A stretch of DNA of 64,000 bases from Alphaproteobacteria bacterium (GTDB lineage: Bacteria; Pseudomonadota; Alphaproteobacteria; Micropepsales; Micropepsaceae): contig JAFKEW010000063.1 in assembly GCA_017308375.1 (NCBI GenBank), forward strand, positions 1-64,000, written 5' to 3'. Shown here piece by piece: positions 37,618 to 47,558 of this stretch. The translations under genes and the position numbers were made by a program. Within the stretch, counting starts at the first letter, position 1. Every line of letters starts with the position of its first letter. The notes beneath the pieces were generated by a model. That model saw only the letters and a program-made list of their open reading frames with translations, did no database searches and was not told the origin of the DNA.

Positions 37618-38283
37618 ATGACAACCGCAATCGATCCCACCACAGCCGGAACCGCTACAGGCACGCAGCAGAACAATGCGCTGAGCCAGCTTTCGGGCAA
37701 TTTCAACACCTTCCTGACCTTGCTGACGACGCAATTGCAGAATCAGGATCCGCTGTCGCCGATGGATTCCAACCAGTTCACCCAGCAACTGGTGGAATTC
37801 TCGGGCGTCGAACAGCAGATCAACACCAATGACAATCTGAAAACCCTGATCGGACTGACGCAGTCGCAAGGGGTCAACAACGCGGTCGGCTATCTGGGCA
37901 AAACGGTGACGCTGACCAATGGCAAGGCCGCGCTCTCCGGCGGGGCGGCGAACTGGACCTACGCGCTGAACAACACCGCCGCGATGACCGCACTGACCGT
38001 GACCGATGCCAACGGCAAGGTCGTCTATGTCACGCAAGGCGAAACCGGTGCGGGCGCTCACAATTTTGCCTGGGACGGCAAGTCCAACGCCGGCAGCGAT
38101 CTGCCTGACGGAACCTACACACTGACGGTGACCGCCCAGGATTCGAACGGAGCCAATGTGAACTCCGCCGTCGCCAGCAAGGGAATCGTCGACCAGATCG
38201 ACATGACGGGGGATCAACCGCAACTGATGATCGGACCGATGGAAATACCACTTTCCGAGGTGGCAACGGTCCAGAGCATGTAA
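37618..38283 (+). CDS. flgD: Flagellar hook assembly (capping) protein
   Basis: A 221-residue hook-cap scaffold. The N-terminal FNTFLTLLTTQLQNQDPLSP and MDSNQFTQQLVEFSGVEQQI are the FlgD signature. The C-terminal half has the FlgD Ig-like/tudor pair (DANGKVVYV, FAWDGKSNAGSDLPDGTYTL). It follows fliK by 12 bases and precedes flgE. Confidence 0.95.
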   Translation: MTTAIDPTTAGTATGTQQNNALSQLSGNFNTFLTLLTTQLQNQDPLSPMDSNQFTQQLVEFSGVEQQINTNDNLKTLIGLTQSQGVNNAVGYLGKTVTLTNGKAALSGGAANWTYALNNTAAMTALTVTDANGKVVYVTQGETGAGAHNFAWDGKSNAGSDLPDGTYTLTVTAQDSNGANVNSAVASKGIVDQIDMTGDQPQLMIGPMEIPLSEVATVQSM

Positions 38284-38302
38284 CGCAACCACATATCCAC
38301 AC

Positions 38303-38321
38303 GGCGCCGAGAAGCGGCGCC
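38303..38321 (+). terminator. Hairpin between flgD and flgE
   Basis: GGCGCCG and CGGCGCC form a perfect 7-bp GC stem with a 5-base loop, 20 bases after the flgD stop. No T-run follows (TATCGTTG), so this may be a weak or factor-dependent terminator, or an mRNA-stabilising stem that sets the ratio of flgD to flgE. Confidence 0.4.
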
Positions 38322-38377
38322 TATCGTTGAGACCCGGTAGAGCGCGAAGCCTCGAACGGGCCGCAAGGGAAAATATC

Positions 38378-39685
38378 ATGAGCCTTTATGGTGCAATGAT
38401 GATCGGTGTTTCGGGCCTGCAGGCGAACAGCACGGCGCTGTCCGTTTCCTCGTCCAACATCGCCAATGCCAACACCGTCGGCTACAAGGCCGGCCAGAAT
38501 TCGTTTTCCAGCCTGCTCGCCAGTTCGGGCGGATCGGGCGATATTTCCTCGCAAGGTGTCGTCGCGTTGCCGACGCAGAACGTCACCCTGCAGGGGCTGG
38601 TGCAATCGACCTCCGTTCCCACCGACATGGCGATTTCCGGCAACGGTTTCTTCGTGGTCAACCAGCGGGCCGACGGTACCGGTGCCACCTATTACACCCG
38701 TGCCGGCAATTTCACGCCCGACGCCAATGGCAATCTGAAGAATGCCTCCGGCCTCTATCTGATGGGATGGCCCGTGGATTCGAGCGGCAACACGCCGAGC
38801 GATCCGACCTCCCTCGCGCCGGTGAATGTCAACGCGCTGTCGGGTGCGGCGGATGCTTCTTCCACCATGAGCATTCAGGCCAATCTTTCGGCCGGAACAG
38901 CCGTCACCACCGGCTACACCGCGGGTGACATGACGAGCGGCGCGGTGACGCCGGATTTCACCCGCACCATCAACGCCTATGACAGTCAGGGCGGTTCGCA
39001 GCCGCTTGGTGTTTCGTTTGTGAAAACCGGCGCCAACACATGGGCTTACGAAGTCGCCTATCAGGGCGATGCCGCCAATATGACGGGCACCAACCCGATC
39101 GCAACCGGCACGATGACGTTCAACGCGGATGGCACACTGGCCAACGCAAATGCCCCGACGACGCCGGCCACGGGTTCGATCAACGTCAACATTCCATGGA
39201 ATCCAGCGACATCCGGCCTTAACCCGCAGGCGCTGGCGATCGATTTCGGAACCGTCGGTACGTCAAGCGGACTGACGCAGTACAACGCGGCCTCCTCACT
39301 CGGCAGCACGCATGTTGACGGCTCCTCTTTCGGCAGCCTGACGGGTGTTTCCGTCGATACCGACGGCTTCGTCACCGCACAGTTCTCGAACGGCCTGTCC
39401 AAGAAAATCTACAAAGTTCCATTGGCGACATTCGCCAACCCGGATGGGCTGGGTGCGGTTTCGGGCAATGCCTACACGGTAACGGGCGCGTCGGGTGATC
39501 CGATCGTCAATTCGGCCAATACGGGTTCCGCCGGTTCCGTTCAGGCGAAGTCGCTTGAAAACTCCACCGTCGACATCGCAACCGAGTTTACGAATCTCAT
39601 CACGACACAGCGCGCTTATTCCGCTTCGGCACGTGTCATAACGACAGCGGATCAAATGCTGCAGCAACTGGAACAAATTCAATAA
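38378..39685 (+). CDS. flgE: Flagellar hook protein
   Basis: A 435-residue hook subunit. The N-terminal rod/hook signature is GVSGLQANSTALSVSSSNIA with ANTVGYKAGQNSF. The C-terminus (ENSTVDIATEFTNLITTQRA and VITTADQMLQQLEQ) is the conserved FlgE end. The Gly/Thr-rich centre forms the hook surface. ATG 38378 gives the usual MSLYGAMMIG start. Confidence 0.96.
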   Translation: MSLYGAMMIGVSGLQANSTALSVSSSNIANANTVGYKAGQNSFSSLLASSGGSGDISSQGVVALPTQNVTLQGLVQSTSVPTDMAISGNGFFVVNQRADGTGATYYTRAGNFTPDANGNLKNASGLYLMGWPVDSSGNTPSDPTSLAPVNVNALSGAADASSTMSIQANLSAGTAVTTGYTAGDMTSGAVTPDFTRTINAYDSQGGSQPLGVSFVKTGANTWAYEVAYQGDAANMTGTNPIATGTMTFNADGTLANANAPTTPATGSINVNIPWNPATSGLNPQALAIDFGTVGTSSGLTQYNAASSLGSTHVDGSSFGSLTGVSVDTDGFVTAQFSNGLSKKIYKVPLATFANPDGLGAVSGNAYTVTGASGDPIVNSANTGSAGSVQAKSLENSTVDIATEFTNLITTQRAYSASARVITTADQMLQQLEQIQ

Positions 39686-39838
39686 CCATGACGCGCGCAC
39701 ATCATCAAGGCGGCACCACGATGGCATCGAGATGGCGTCAGGATGACGTGCGCATTACCCAAAACGGTACAAGTCGAGCCGCATGATTCCGACTCCGTTT
39801 ACCGTGCTCTTTGGCCGTTTATTAAAAGCGAAGGCGTA

Positions 39839-40150
39839 ATGTTTGCGATGGGTCGTGAAGTCGGGAGTTCGAATATGGGTGAAGAGCGCAGGGGGCGCGT
39901 CAGCTACGTTATCGGGCCGGACGGCAGCCCGCTGACGCTGGCCGACCTGCCGCCGCCCCAGACCAAGCGCTGGGTTATCCGGCGCAAAGCGGAAGTTGTC
40001 GCGGCCGTGCGCGGCGGATTGCTGAGTCTGGACGAAGCCTGCAAACGCTACACGCTGACGGTTGAGGAATTCCTCGCCTGGCAGCGCGCCATCGAACGTT
40101 TCGGCCTGGCCGGTTTGCGCGCGACGCGCGTGCAGCAGTACCGGAATTAA
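39839..40150 (+). CDS. sciP: CtrA inhibitor SciP (DUF1153)
   Basis: A 103-residue regulator. Core YVIGPDGSPLTLADLPPP, TKRWVIRRKAEVVAAVRGGL and LDEACKRYTLTVEEFLAWQR match SciP of Caulobacter, a helix-turn-helix protein that binds CtrA and represses CtrA-activated promoters in G1. ATG 39839 follows GCGAAGG; ATG 39848 and 39875 are alternatives. Its place between flgE and fliF matches the Caulobacter locus. A longer frame from 39743 has no family support. Confidence 0.92.
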   Translation: MFAMGREVGSSNMGEERRGRVSYVIGPDGSPLTLADLPPPQTKRWVIRRKAEVVAAVRGGLLSLDEACKRYTLTVEEFLAWQRAIERFGLAGLRATRVQQYRN

Positions 40151-40233
40151 GATCGGGTAGAGAGCAGTCCAAAACGGAAAGGTTTTGTTAACGCTCCACG
40201 TCTGATTTTTCTGCGCCTCATTCCGGAAGATCG

Positions 40234-40248
40234 TTAAGGCGGTTTTTA
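40234..40248. promoter_or_regulatory. CtrA-box-like motif upstream of fliF
   Basis: TTAA-N7-TTTA, one base from the CtrA core pattern, is 60 bases upstream of the fliF ATG. In Caulobacter the fliF operon is a CtrA-activated class II flagellar operon, so the position supports the site. No sigma-54 motif with correct spacing was found here. Confidence 0.5.
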
Positions 40249-40307
40249 CCGAACCCCCGGCAATGTTTGCCTAGCGAAGGGGCAAGCACTGCGGATCACG
40301 CACGCAA

Positions 40308-41975
40308 ATGCCCACGCGAGAGGCGGAGGGCAGTTTGCCGGAATTTCTGAGAGCGATCGGCGCCGCGCGTTTTGGCGTCATGGCGGGCGTGGCCGCGGCG
40401 CTGACCGCGTTTTTTCTTTATGTCGCGGGCGTCATCGCCGAACCGCCGAAATCCATCCTCTACGCGGGGCTGGAAAGCCGCGATGCGGCCCAGGTGACCG
40501 CGAAGCTCGACGCCATGAACGTGCCCTATGAAATGAAGGGCGACGGTTCCACCATCCTGGTCCCGGCCGATCAGGTGACCAAGCTGCGCATGGAACTGGC
40601 ATCGCAGAACCTGCCGTCTGCCGGGGTGGGTTACGAGATCTTCGACAAATCGGATTCCTTCGGCGCCACCGCGTTCGTCCAGAACATCAACCGGTTGCGC
40701 GCGCTGGAGGGCGAACTTGCCCGCTCCATCCAGACCATCAACGGAATTGAAGCCGCGCGCGTACACCTCGTCATTCCCGAACGCGAAATCTTTTCGCGCG
40801 ACGCCCAGCCGCCGAGCGCATCGGTCGTCCTGCGCACGCGCGGCCATCTCGATCACGGGCAGGTGCAGGCCATTCAGCATCTGGTGGCTGCCGCCGTTGC
40901 CAACATGGACGCCGGCCGGGTGGCGGTGATCGACGACCGCGGCAATCTTCTGGCCGGTGGCGACGCCAAGAGCGGCGACGATGCCGACAGCGCCATGCAG
41001 GAACAGCAGGCTTCGAATTTCGAAGACCGGCTCCGCCAGCGCATCGAAACCATGCTGGCCGGCATTGTCGGCGCAGGTCATGTGCGGGTGCAGGTTTCCG
41101 CCGATATCGACCATAACAAGACCAGCGAAACCTCTGAAACCTACGACCCGGATTCCAAGGTCGTGCGCTCGACACAAACCGTCGAACAAAGCTCCAGCGA
41201 CAGCCAGGATGCCAGCGGCGCCAACGCGGTTTCCGTGGCCAATGCGCTGCCCAACGGCCAGACCCAGCCGGGTGGTGCGGGCAGCGGCGATAAATCGAGT
41301 TCGACCCGCAACGAAGAAACCACCAATTACGAGATTTCCAAAACCGTCAGAACCAAAACGGCCAATGGTGGCGATGTGAAAAGGCTTTCGGTTGCCGTGG
41401 CCGTCGACGGCACAACCACCACCGGTGCCGATGGCGCCGTCACGTACAAACCGCGCAGTGCGCAGGAAATGGCCAAGATCGAAAGCCTGGTGAAATCCGC
41501 CATCGGCTTCGACAAGGCACGCGGCGATCAGGTGCAGGTGGTCAACATGCCGTTCGCGCGGCTGGATGTGGGCGAAATCAGCCCCCTGCCGACGCCGCTG
41601 CTCGGCCTTGATGGAAACGACTGGTTTCGCATCATCAAGATCGCGATCCTGTCCCTGGCGGCGCTGCTGGTCGGCTTCTTCGTCGCACGCCCGATGATCG
41701 TGCGTACCTTCTCGTCGCAATCGGCCATCGCGCCGGCGCAGATCGCAGCCGGTCAACTGGCCCCGCCGCAACCGGGCAACGAAACGGTGCCGGCCGCGAT
41801 ACAGAGTCAGGGCGGCAACGCAAGCCTGCCGGGGCCGAAAGAAAGCATGATCGATATCCAGCGCATCGAAGGACAGGTGCGCGAATCCTCCGTCCGCAAG
41901 GTTGGCGAAGTGGTTCAGGCACACCCTGAAGAAGCACTCTCCATCCTGCGCACCTGGCTGCATGAACCGGCATAG
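40308..41975 (+). CDS. fliF: Flagellar MS-ring protein
   Basis: A 555-residue inner-membrane protein forming the basal-body MS ring. It has an N-terminal helix (about 24-44) and a C-terminal helix (about 444-463). Periplasmic ring-building motifs include [33 protein letters not shown] and ASVVLRTRG. The Ser/Gln/Gly-rich segment at about 310-345 is the usual disordered insertion, and the C-terminal cytoplasmic tail ([20 protein letters not shown]) binds FliG. It starts the fliFGHN-flbD-flhA operon. Confidence 0.96.
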   Translation: MPTREAEGSLPEFLRAIGAARFGVMAGVAAALTAFFLYVAGVIAEPPKSILYAGLESRDAAQVTAKLDAMNVPYEMKGDGSTILVPADQVTKLRMELASQNLPSAGVGYEIFDKSDSFGATAFVQNINRLRALEGELARSIQTINGIEAARVHLVIPEREIFSRDAQPPSASVVLRTRGHLDHGQVQAIQHLVAAAVANMDAGRVAVIDDRGNLLAGGDAKSGDDADSAMQEQQASNFEDRLRQRIETMLAGIVGAGHVRVQVSADIDHNKTSETSETYDPDSKVVRSTQTVEQSSSDSQDASGANAVSVANALPNGQTQPGGAGSGDKSSSTRNEETTNYEISKTVRTKTANGGDVKRLSVAVAVDGTTTTGADGAVTYKPRSAQEMAKIESLVKSAIGFDKARGDQVQVVNMPFARLDVGEISPLPTPLLGLDGNDWFRIIKIAILSLAALLVGFFVARPMIVRTFSSQSAIAPAQIAAGQLAPPQPGNETVPAAIQSQGGNASLPGPKESMIDIQRIEGQVRESSVRKVGEVVQAHPEEALSILRTWLHEPA

Positions 41976-41980
41976 AGACC

Positions 41981-43015
41981 ATGGCAAGACCCGTAAAAAT
42001 TCAGGCCAAGGAAGACATCCGCGCCCTTACCGGACCGGAGAGGGCGGCGGTGATGATGCTCTCGCTCGGCGAGGAGCATAGCGCGCCCTTGTGGAAGATG
42101 ATGGACGAGGACGAGATCAAGGAAGTCTCGCAGATCATGTCCACGCTCGGCACCGTCAGTTCCGGGCTGGTGGAAAAACTGCTGGTCGATTTCGTGTCGC
42201 AGATGTCCGGCACCGGTTCGCTGATGGGATCGTATGAATCCACCGAACGGCTGCTCACCCGCTTCATGCCCGAAGACAAGGTTGGCCAGATCATGGAGGA
42301 AATCCGTGGTCCCGCCGGGCGCACGATGTGGGACAAGCTTGCCAATGTGAACGAGACCGTTCTCGCCAATTATCTGAAGAACGAATATCCGCAGACTGTC
42401 GCGGTGGTACTGTCCAAGATCAAACCGGAACACGCCGCCCGCGTGCTGACCGCGCTGCCGGAAGAATTCGCGATGGAAGTGGTGCAGCGCATGCTGCGCA
42501 TGGAAAGCGTGCAGAAGGATATTCTGGACAAGGTGGAAAAGACCCTGCGGGTCGAATTCATGTCCAATCTTGCGCGCACCGCAAAACGCGATGCTCATGA
42601 ACATATGGCCGAAATCTTCAACAATTTCGACCGCCAGACCGAAAGCCTGTTCCTGACCGCGCTGGAAGAACGCAGCCGGGATTCGGCGGAGCGGATCAAG
42701 GCGCTGATGTTCACCTTCGAGGATCTGGGCAAACTCGACCCCGGCTCGATCCAGACCCTGTTGCGCAATGTGGAGAAGGACAAGCTGGCCCTGGCCCTGA
42801 AGGGTGCCACCGACACGCTGCGCGACACCTTCTTCTCCAACATGAGCGAACGCGCCGGAAAAATCCTGCGCGAGGATATGGAAGCGATGGGCCCCGTGCG
42901 GCTCAAGGATGTGGATGAAGCGCAGATGCGCATGGTCAACACGGCCAAGGACCTCGCCAACAAGGGTGAAATCATGATCGCCAACAAACAGGGCGAAGAC
43001 GAGCTGGTCTATTGA
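41981..43015 (+). CDS. fliG: Flagellar motor switch protein FliG
   Basis: A 344-residue rotor protein coupling MotA torque to the MS ring. Features are [20 protein letters not shown] in the N domain, the EHPQ-like [20 protein letters not shown] in the middle domain, and the C-terminal torque helix with [19 protein letters not shown] and [18 protein letters not shown]. It lies five bases after fliF and its stop overlaps the fliH ATG. Confidence 0.96.
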   Translation: MARPVKIQAKEDIRALTGPERAAVMMLSLGEEHSAPLWKMMDEDEIKEVSQIMSTLGTVSSGLVEKLLVDFVSQMSGTGSLMGSYESTERLLTRFMPEDKVGQIMEEIRGPAGRTMWDKLANVNETVLANYLKNEYPQTVAVVLSKIKPEHAARVLTALPEEFAMEVVQRMLRMESVQKDILDKVEKTLRVEFMSNLARTAKRDAHEHMAEIFNNFDRQTESLFLTALEERSRDSAERIKALMFTFEDLGKLDPGSIQTLLRNVEKDKLALALKGATDTLRDTFFSNMSERAGKILREDMEAMGPVRLKDVDEAQMRMVNTAKDLANKGEIMIANKQGEDELVY

Positions 43016-43644
43016 TGAACGCGCGCAAATTCACCTTCGACACGGTTTTCACCGAAAAGACCGATGTGGTTTCGGACGCGGCCCGCGCGCGCCAGAAAAA
43101 GGCGCTGACCCAGGCCGAGATCGATCAGTTGCAGGCCGAAGCCCATGCCATGGGCGTGAAGGCCGGCGAAGTGCGCGCGCTGGAGGCCGTGGCGGCCGCA
43201 ACCAGCGAGGCCGCCGTGGCGCTGCGTTCGGCGATCGCATACGCGAAGGCCGATATTGAAGGCGTGCGCGCCGATGCCGCGCGCCTTGCCCTGGTGGCAG
43301 CCAAAACCCTTGCCCGCAATGCGCTGGAAGCCATGCCGGAAGCCGAAGTGGAGATGGCGTTGCGCCAGTCCCTGCACCAGGCGATCGGCGAACCGCGCAT
43401 CATTCTGCGCACCAATCCGAAAGTGGCCGAAGCCCTGCAGGCGAAAATCACCGATATCGCCCATGAAGAAGGTTTCGAAGGCCGCATCCAGATTTCACCC
43501 GAAGCCGCCATTCAGGGTGCGGATTGCCGTATCGAATGGCGCGGCGGCGGCGCGGAACGCTCGGCACAGGCGCTTGAAGCAGCCCTCACCGACACCATCG
43601 CGCGGCGCTTCAATCACATCACCCATTCGTCGACGGAGGAATAA
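43015..43644 (+). CDS. fliH: Flagellar export ATPase regulator FliH-like
   Basis: A 209-residue, Ala/Glu-rich, largely helical protein in the fliH (flbE) position between fliG and fliN. The middle is a long amphipathic helix (ALTQAEIDQLQAEAHAMGVK onward) as in stators of rotary ATPases. The C-terminal part (RIILRTNPKVAEAL, ISPEAAIQGADCRIEWRGGG) matches the FliH/YscL C-domain. It is predicted to hold FliI at the C ring. Confidence 0.88.
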   Translation: MNARKFTFDTVFTEKTDVVSDAARARQKKALTQAEIDQLQAEAHAMGVKAGEVRALEAVAAATSEAAVALRSAIAYAKADIEGVRADAARLALVAAKTLARNALEAMPEAEVEMALRQSLHQAIGEPRIILRTNPKVAEALQAKITDIAHEEGFEGRIQISPEAAIQGADCRIEWRGGGAERSAQALEAALTDTIARRFNHITHSSTEE

Positions 43645-43646
43645 TC

Positions 43647-44006
43647 ATGGCAGGCAATGATGAAGTCGATCTGCCGGACCTGGGACAGGAACAGCCGCAA
43701 GGGGGTGCGCCTGCGCTGCTCGAATCCGATGCGGCGCCGGACAATGAAACCAAGCGCTCCTCCTCCGATCTGGAAGCGGTGTTCGATGTTCCGGTGACGG
43801 TATCGGCCGTGCTTGGCAAATCCGCCATGGAAGTCAGTTCGCTTCTGAAGCTCGGCAAAGGCACGATTGTGGAGCTGGACCGCAAGGTGGGCGAAGCGAT
43901 CGACATTTATGTGAACGACCGCCTGGTTGCACGCGGTGAAGTGGTTCTGGTGGAAGACCGGCTTGGCGTGACCATGACCGAAATCATCAAGACCGGACAA
44001 TCATAA
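43647..44006 (+). CDS. fliN: Flagellar motor switch protein FliN
   Basis: A 119-residue C-ring protein with a single SpoA domain (about 42-115): VFDVPVTVSAVLGKSAMEVS, LLKLGKGTIVELDRKVGEAI and ARGEVVLVEDRLGVTMTEI. The N-terminal 40 residues are acidic and probably disordered. The gene follows fliH by two bases. Confidence 0.95.
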   Translation: MAGNDEVDLPDLGQEQPQGGAPALLESDAAPDNETKRSSSDLEAVFDVPVTVSAVLGKSAMEVSSLLKLGKGTIVELDRKVGEAIDIYVNDRLVARGEVVLVEDRLGVTMTEIIKTGQS

Positions 44007-44023
44007 GACAAGGAAACGGGACC

Positions 44024-45397
44024 ATGCGTCTTCTCATCGTCGGGCAATTGCAGGGCCAGCTTGGGCTGGCCACCAAGATCGCGATCGAGCGCGGTGCCAA
44101 AGTCACCCACGCCGGCAACATCGAAATGGCATTAGCCGAACTCCGGTCCGGGCGTGGCGCCGATCTGGCCATGGCGGATGTCACCCTCGACATCGGGCAA
44201 TTGGTGCGCGGCCTTGCTGCCGAACGCATCTGCACGCCTGTGGTCGCCTGTGGCATCGGCACCGATGCGCGCCGCGCAGTGGATGCGATCCGCGCCGGTG
44301 CCAAAGAATATCTGCCGCTGCCGCCGGACCCCGAATTGATCGCGGCCGTGCTGGCCGCCGTGGCGGACGAAAGCCATCAGCTTATCCACGAAGATGAAGC
44401 GATGAGCGCGGTGCTGGCACTGGCCGATCAGGTGGCGGGAAGCGAAGCCTCCATCCTGATCACCGGCGAATCCGGTACCGGCAAGGAGGTGATGGCCCGT
44501 TACATCCACAAGAAATCGGCCCGCGCCGACAAGCCCTTCATTTCGGTCAATTGCGCGGCTATCCCTGAAAACCTTCTCGAATCCGAATTGTTCGGCCATG
44601 AGAAGGGCGCCTTCACCGGCGCCATCGCGCGCCGCGTCGGCAAGTTCGAGGAGGCCGATGGCGGCACCCTTCTGCTGGACGAAATCAGCGAGATGGATGC
44701 GCGCCTGCAGGCAAAACTTCTGCGCGCCATTCAGGAACGCGAGATCGACCGCGTCGGCGGCACCAAGCCGGTCAAGGTCAACATCCGCATCATCGCGACA
44801 TCGAACCGCGATCTGGCCGAAGCGGTGCGGCACAACACCTTCCGCGAAGACCTGCTTTACCGGCTGAACGTGGTCAATCTGCGCCTGCCCGCCTTGCGCG
44901 AACGCCCGAAGGATATTCTGGCGCTGGCCCGGCACTTCGCCCACAAATATGCGGAAGCCAACAGCGTGCCGCACCGCCCGATTGCGGCAGTGACCGAGCG
45001 GCTGCTGATTTCCCATCCCTGGCGCGGCAATGTGCGCGAACTGGAAAACACCATCCACCGTGCCGTGCTGCTTTCGACCGGCGGCGAAATCGTGCCGGAA
45101 GCGATCCGCCTGCCCGATGGCACGCAGGTCGGCAACGGCATCACAAGCCAGCCGGGCGGCGCGGTGCAGCTGGCAATTGAAAACGCGGCCGTGGTGACGC
45201 GCGGTCTTGTCGGCCGCACGGTGGCGGAGGTTGAGCGCGATCTGATCCTGGACACGCTGGACCATTGCCTCGGCAACCGCACCCACGCCGCCAATATTCT
45301 CGGCATCTCGATCCGCACATTGCGCAACAAGCTGCGGGAATACAGCCAGTCGGGCCTTGCCATTCCCAATCCGGGCGAAACACGGCTGGCCGGATAA
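44024..45397 (+). CDS. flbD: Sigma-54-dependent flagellar regulator FlbD
   Basis: A 457-residue NtrC-type activator. The N-terminal receiver-like domain keeps the equivalent of Asp52 (LAMADVTL) but lacks the usual N-terminal acidic pair (MRLLIVGQL), as in Caulobacter FlbD. The AAA+ domain has Walker A GESGTGKE, the sigma-54 contact motif GAFTGA and Walker B GGTLLLDEISEM. The C-terminal Fis-type HTH ends THAANILGISIRTLRNKL. In Caulobacter it activates late sigma-54 flagellar promoters and represses fliF; the flgK promoter in this window is a likely target. Confidence 0.95.
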   Translation: MRLLIVGQLQGQLGLATKIAIERGAKVTHAGNIEMALAELRSGRGADLAMADVTLDIGQLVRGLAAERICTPVVACGIGTDARRAVDAIRAGAKEYLPLPPDPELIAAVLAAVADESHQLIHEDEAMSAVLALADQVAGSEASILITGESGTGKEVMARYIHKKSARADKPFISVNCAAIPENLLESELFGHEKGAFTGAIARRVGKFEEADGGTLLLDEISEMDARLQAKLLRAIQEREIDRVGGTKPVKVNIRIIATSNRDLAEAVRHNTFREDLLYRLNVVNLRLPALRERPKDILALARHFAHKYAEANSVPHRPIAAVTERLLISHPWRGNVRELENTIHRAVLLSTGGEIVPEAIRLPDGTQVGNGITSQPGGAVQLAIENAAVVTRGLVGRTVAEVERDLILDTLDHCLGNRTHAANILGISIRTLRNKLREYSQSGLAIPNPGETRLAG

Positions 45398-45431
45398 CAG
45401 AGCCAAGCTGAAACAGGCGATCTGAACACCC

Positions 45432-47555
45432 ATGGCCGAAGCCACCACAAGCACAGCCCTGCCGAACGCGGGCACCGGGTTCAAACTGGACCCGGCCACC
45501 TTGCTTGCAATGCTCAAGCGCAGCGACCTGGCGCTCGCCATCGGCATCATGGCGATCCTGATCGTCCTGATCCTGCCGCTGCCGGCCTGGCTTCTGGATA
45601 TCAGCCTTGCCTTTTCGCTGTCGCTTTCGATTCTGATCCTGATGACGGCGGTGTTCATCCGCAAGCCGCTGGAATTCAGCTCGTTCCCGGCCGTGCTTCT
45701 GATCAGCACCATGCTCAGGCTGGCGCTGAACCTCGCCTCCACCCGGCTGATCCTGTCGCATGGCAGCAGCGGCACCGATTCCGCCGGTTATGTGATCCAG
45801 GCTTTCGGCAAGCTGATCATGCAGGGCAACTTCGTGATCGGCCTGATCGTATTCGTGATCCTGGTGATCGTGAACTTCGTGGTCATCACCAAGGGTTCGG
45901 GGCGCATCGCCGAAGTGGCCGCGCGCTTCACCCTGGACGCGATGCCGGGCAAGCAGATGGCGATCGACGCCGATCTTTCCGCCGGCCTGATCGACGAGAA
46001 AGAGGCGCGCACCAGACGCAAGACGCTCGAATCCGAATCCAATTTCTTCGGCGCGATGGACGGCGCCTCCAAATTCGTGCGCGGCGATGCAATCGCCGGT
46101 CTTCTGATCGTGGCGATCAATATCGTCGGCGGCATCATCATCGCGGTGGCCCAGGAAGGCATGAGCTTCATGGATGCCACCCACACCTTCACCCTGCTGA
46201 CGGTGGGTGACGGGCTGGTGAGCCAGATGCCGGCCCTGATCATTTCGACCGCGGCGGGCCTGATGGTATCCAAGGCCGGTGTCGAAGGCGCCACCGACAA
46301 GGCGCTGATCGGCCAGTTGTCCTTCTATCCGCAGGCGCTCGGCATGGCGGCGGCAGTGATGGGCGTGGTCGCCGTGCTGCCCGGCATGCCGACACTGGTG
46401 TTCGCGGGCCTTTCGGCCGCCACCGGCGGGCTTGCCTGGCTGGCTTACAAGCGCAAGGACGAAGAACGGGCCGAAGCGGTTGCCGCCGAAGAAAAGGCGC
46501 AGGCCGAAGCCGCCCCGAAGGAAGAGCCGATCGGCAATGCGCTGGCGCTCGACCTGTTGCGGGTGGAACTGGGCTATGGCCTGCTGCCGCTGATCAACGA
46601 TGTGAAGGGCCAGCGCATTACCGACCAGATCAAGGCGCTGCGCCGCCAGTTGGCGCAGGAGATGGGCTTTGTGATGCCGAGTGTGCGCATCCTCGACAAC
46701 ATGCAGTTGGGCGCCAACGAATATGTCATCCGGGTGAAGGAGATGGAGGCCGGGCGCGGCGAACTGTTCCCCGGCCATCTCCTGACCATGGACCCGCAGG
46801 GCCGCCCGATCGACCTGCCGGGAACGCACACCACCGAACCGGCTTTCGGTTTGCCCGCAACATGGATCGCGCAAAGCCTGCGCGAGGAAGCCTCGTTCCG
46901 CGGGCTGACCGTGGTCGACCCCGGCACGGTGCTGACCACGCACCTGACCGAAGTGCTCAAATCCAATATGAGCGAGCTTCTTTCCTATGCCGAAACCAAG
47001 AAGCTGCTGGACGAATTGCAGCCGGAGCAGAAGAAGCTGGTGGACGAACTGATCCCGTCGCAGATCGCGATCACCGGCATTCAGCGCGTGTTGCAAACGC
47101 TTCTGGCCGAACGGGTTTCGATCCGCGATCTGCCCTCGATCCTCGAAGGTATCGCCGAAGCGGTGGGCCACACCAAGAACACGCTTTATATCAGCGAGCA
47201 TGTGCGCGCGCGGCTGGCGCGCCAGCTTTGCCATCAATATCTTTCGGTTGGTGGCTATCTGCCGTTGATCGCGCTGTCGCCCGGATGGGAACAGGCCTTT
47301 GCCGAATCCATTGTCGGGCAGGGCGAAGACCGCCAATTGGCGATGGCGCCGTCACAGCTACAGCAATTCATCACCACGGTGCGCGAACGCTTCGACGAAG
47401 CGGGGCAGCAGGGCGATGTGCCGGTGCTTTTGACCAGCCCGCAGATCCGCCCCTTTGTGCGCTCCATCGTCGAACGCTTCCGCCCGCAAACGGCCGTGAT
47501 GTCGCAAAACGAAATCCATGCCAGCGTCAAGCTGCGCACGCTGGGGCAGGTCTAA
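45432..47555 (+). CDS. flhA: Flagellar type III export gate protein FlhA
   Basis: A 707-residue inner-membrane protein of the export gate. Eight hydrophobic helices fill the first half; the conserved FHIPEP-family loop reads KGSGRIAEVAARFTLDAMPG and KQMAIDADLSAGLIDEKEAR. The C-terminal cytoplasmic domain (about 350-707) contains DLLRVELGYGLLPLI and RGLTVVDPGTVLTTHLTEVL. Length is normal. Next gene flhF starts three bases after the stop. Confidence 0.97.
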   Translation: MAEATTSTALPNAGTGFKLDPATLLAMLKRSDLALAIGIMAILIVLILPLPAWLLDISLAFSLSLSILILMTAVFIRKPLEFSSFPAVLLISTMLRLALNLASTRLILSHGSSGTDSAGYVIQAFGKLIMQGNFVIGLIVFVILVIVNFVVITKGSGRIAEVAARFTLDAMPGKQMAIDADLSAGLIDEKEARTRRKTLESESNFFGAMDGASKFVRGDAIAGLLIVAINIVGGIIIAVAQEGMSFMDATHTFTLLTVGDGLVSQMPALIISTAAGLMVSKAGVEGATDKALIGQLSFYPQALGMAAAVMGVVAVLPGMPTLVFAGLSAATGGLAWLAYKRKDEERAEAVAAEEKAQAEAAPKEEPIGNALALDLLRVELGYGLLPLINDVKGQRITDQIKALRRQLAQEMGFVMPSVRILDNMQLGANEYVIRVKEMEAGRGELFPGHLLTMDPQGRPIDLPGTHTTEPAFGLPATWIAQSLREEASFRGLTVVDPGTVLTTHLTEVLKSNMSELLSYAETKKLLDELQPEQKKLVDELIPSQIAITGIQRVLQTLLAERVSIRDLPSILEGIAEAVGHTKNTLYISEHVRARLARQLCHQYLSVGGYLPLIALSPGWEQAFAESIVGQGEDRQLAMAPSQLQQFITTVRERFDEAGQQGDVPVLLTSPQIRPFVRSIVERFRPQTAVMSQNEIHASVKLRTLGQV

Positions 47556-47558
47556 GCC

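Noticed and set aside
39711..39725. Possible sigma-54 promoter CGGCAC-N5-TGGC upstream of sciP
   Set aside because: GG and GC are correctly spaced, but both elements carry a mismatch and the region is GC-rich; too weak to call.
40259..40270. Sigma-54-like GG...GC pair upstream of fliF
   Set aside because: Spacing is eight bases instead of ten, which sigma-54 does not tolerate.
40296..41987. Open frame of about 560 codons on the minus strand
   Set aside because: It is antisense to fliF, His/Gly/Arg-rich with no family motif, and is an expected by-product of GC-rich codon bias.
45141..47336. Open frame of about 730 codons on the minus strand
   Set aside because: Antisense to flhA, low-complexity His/Gln/Arg-rich product.
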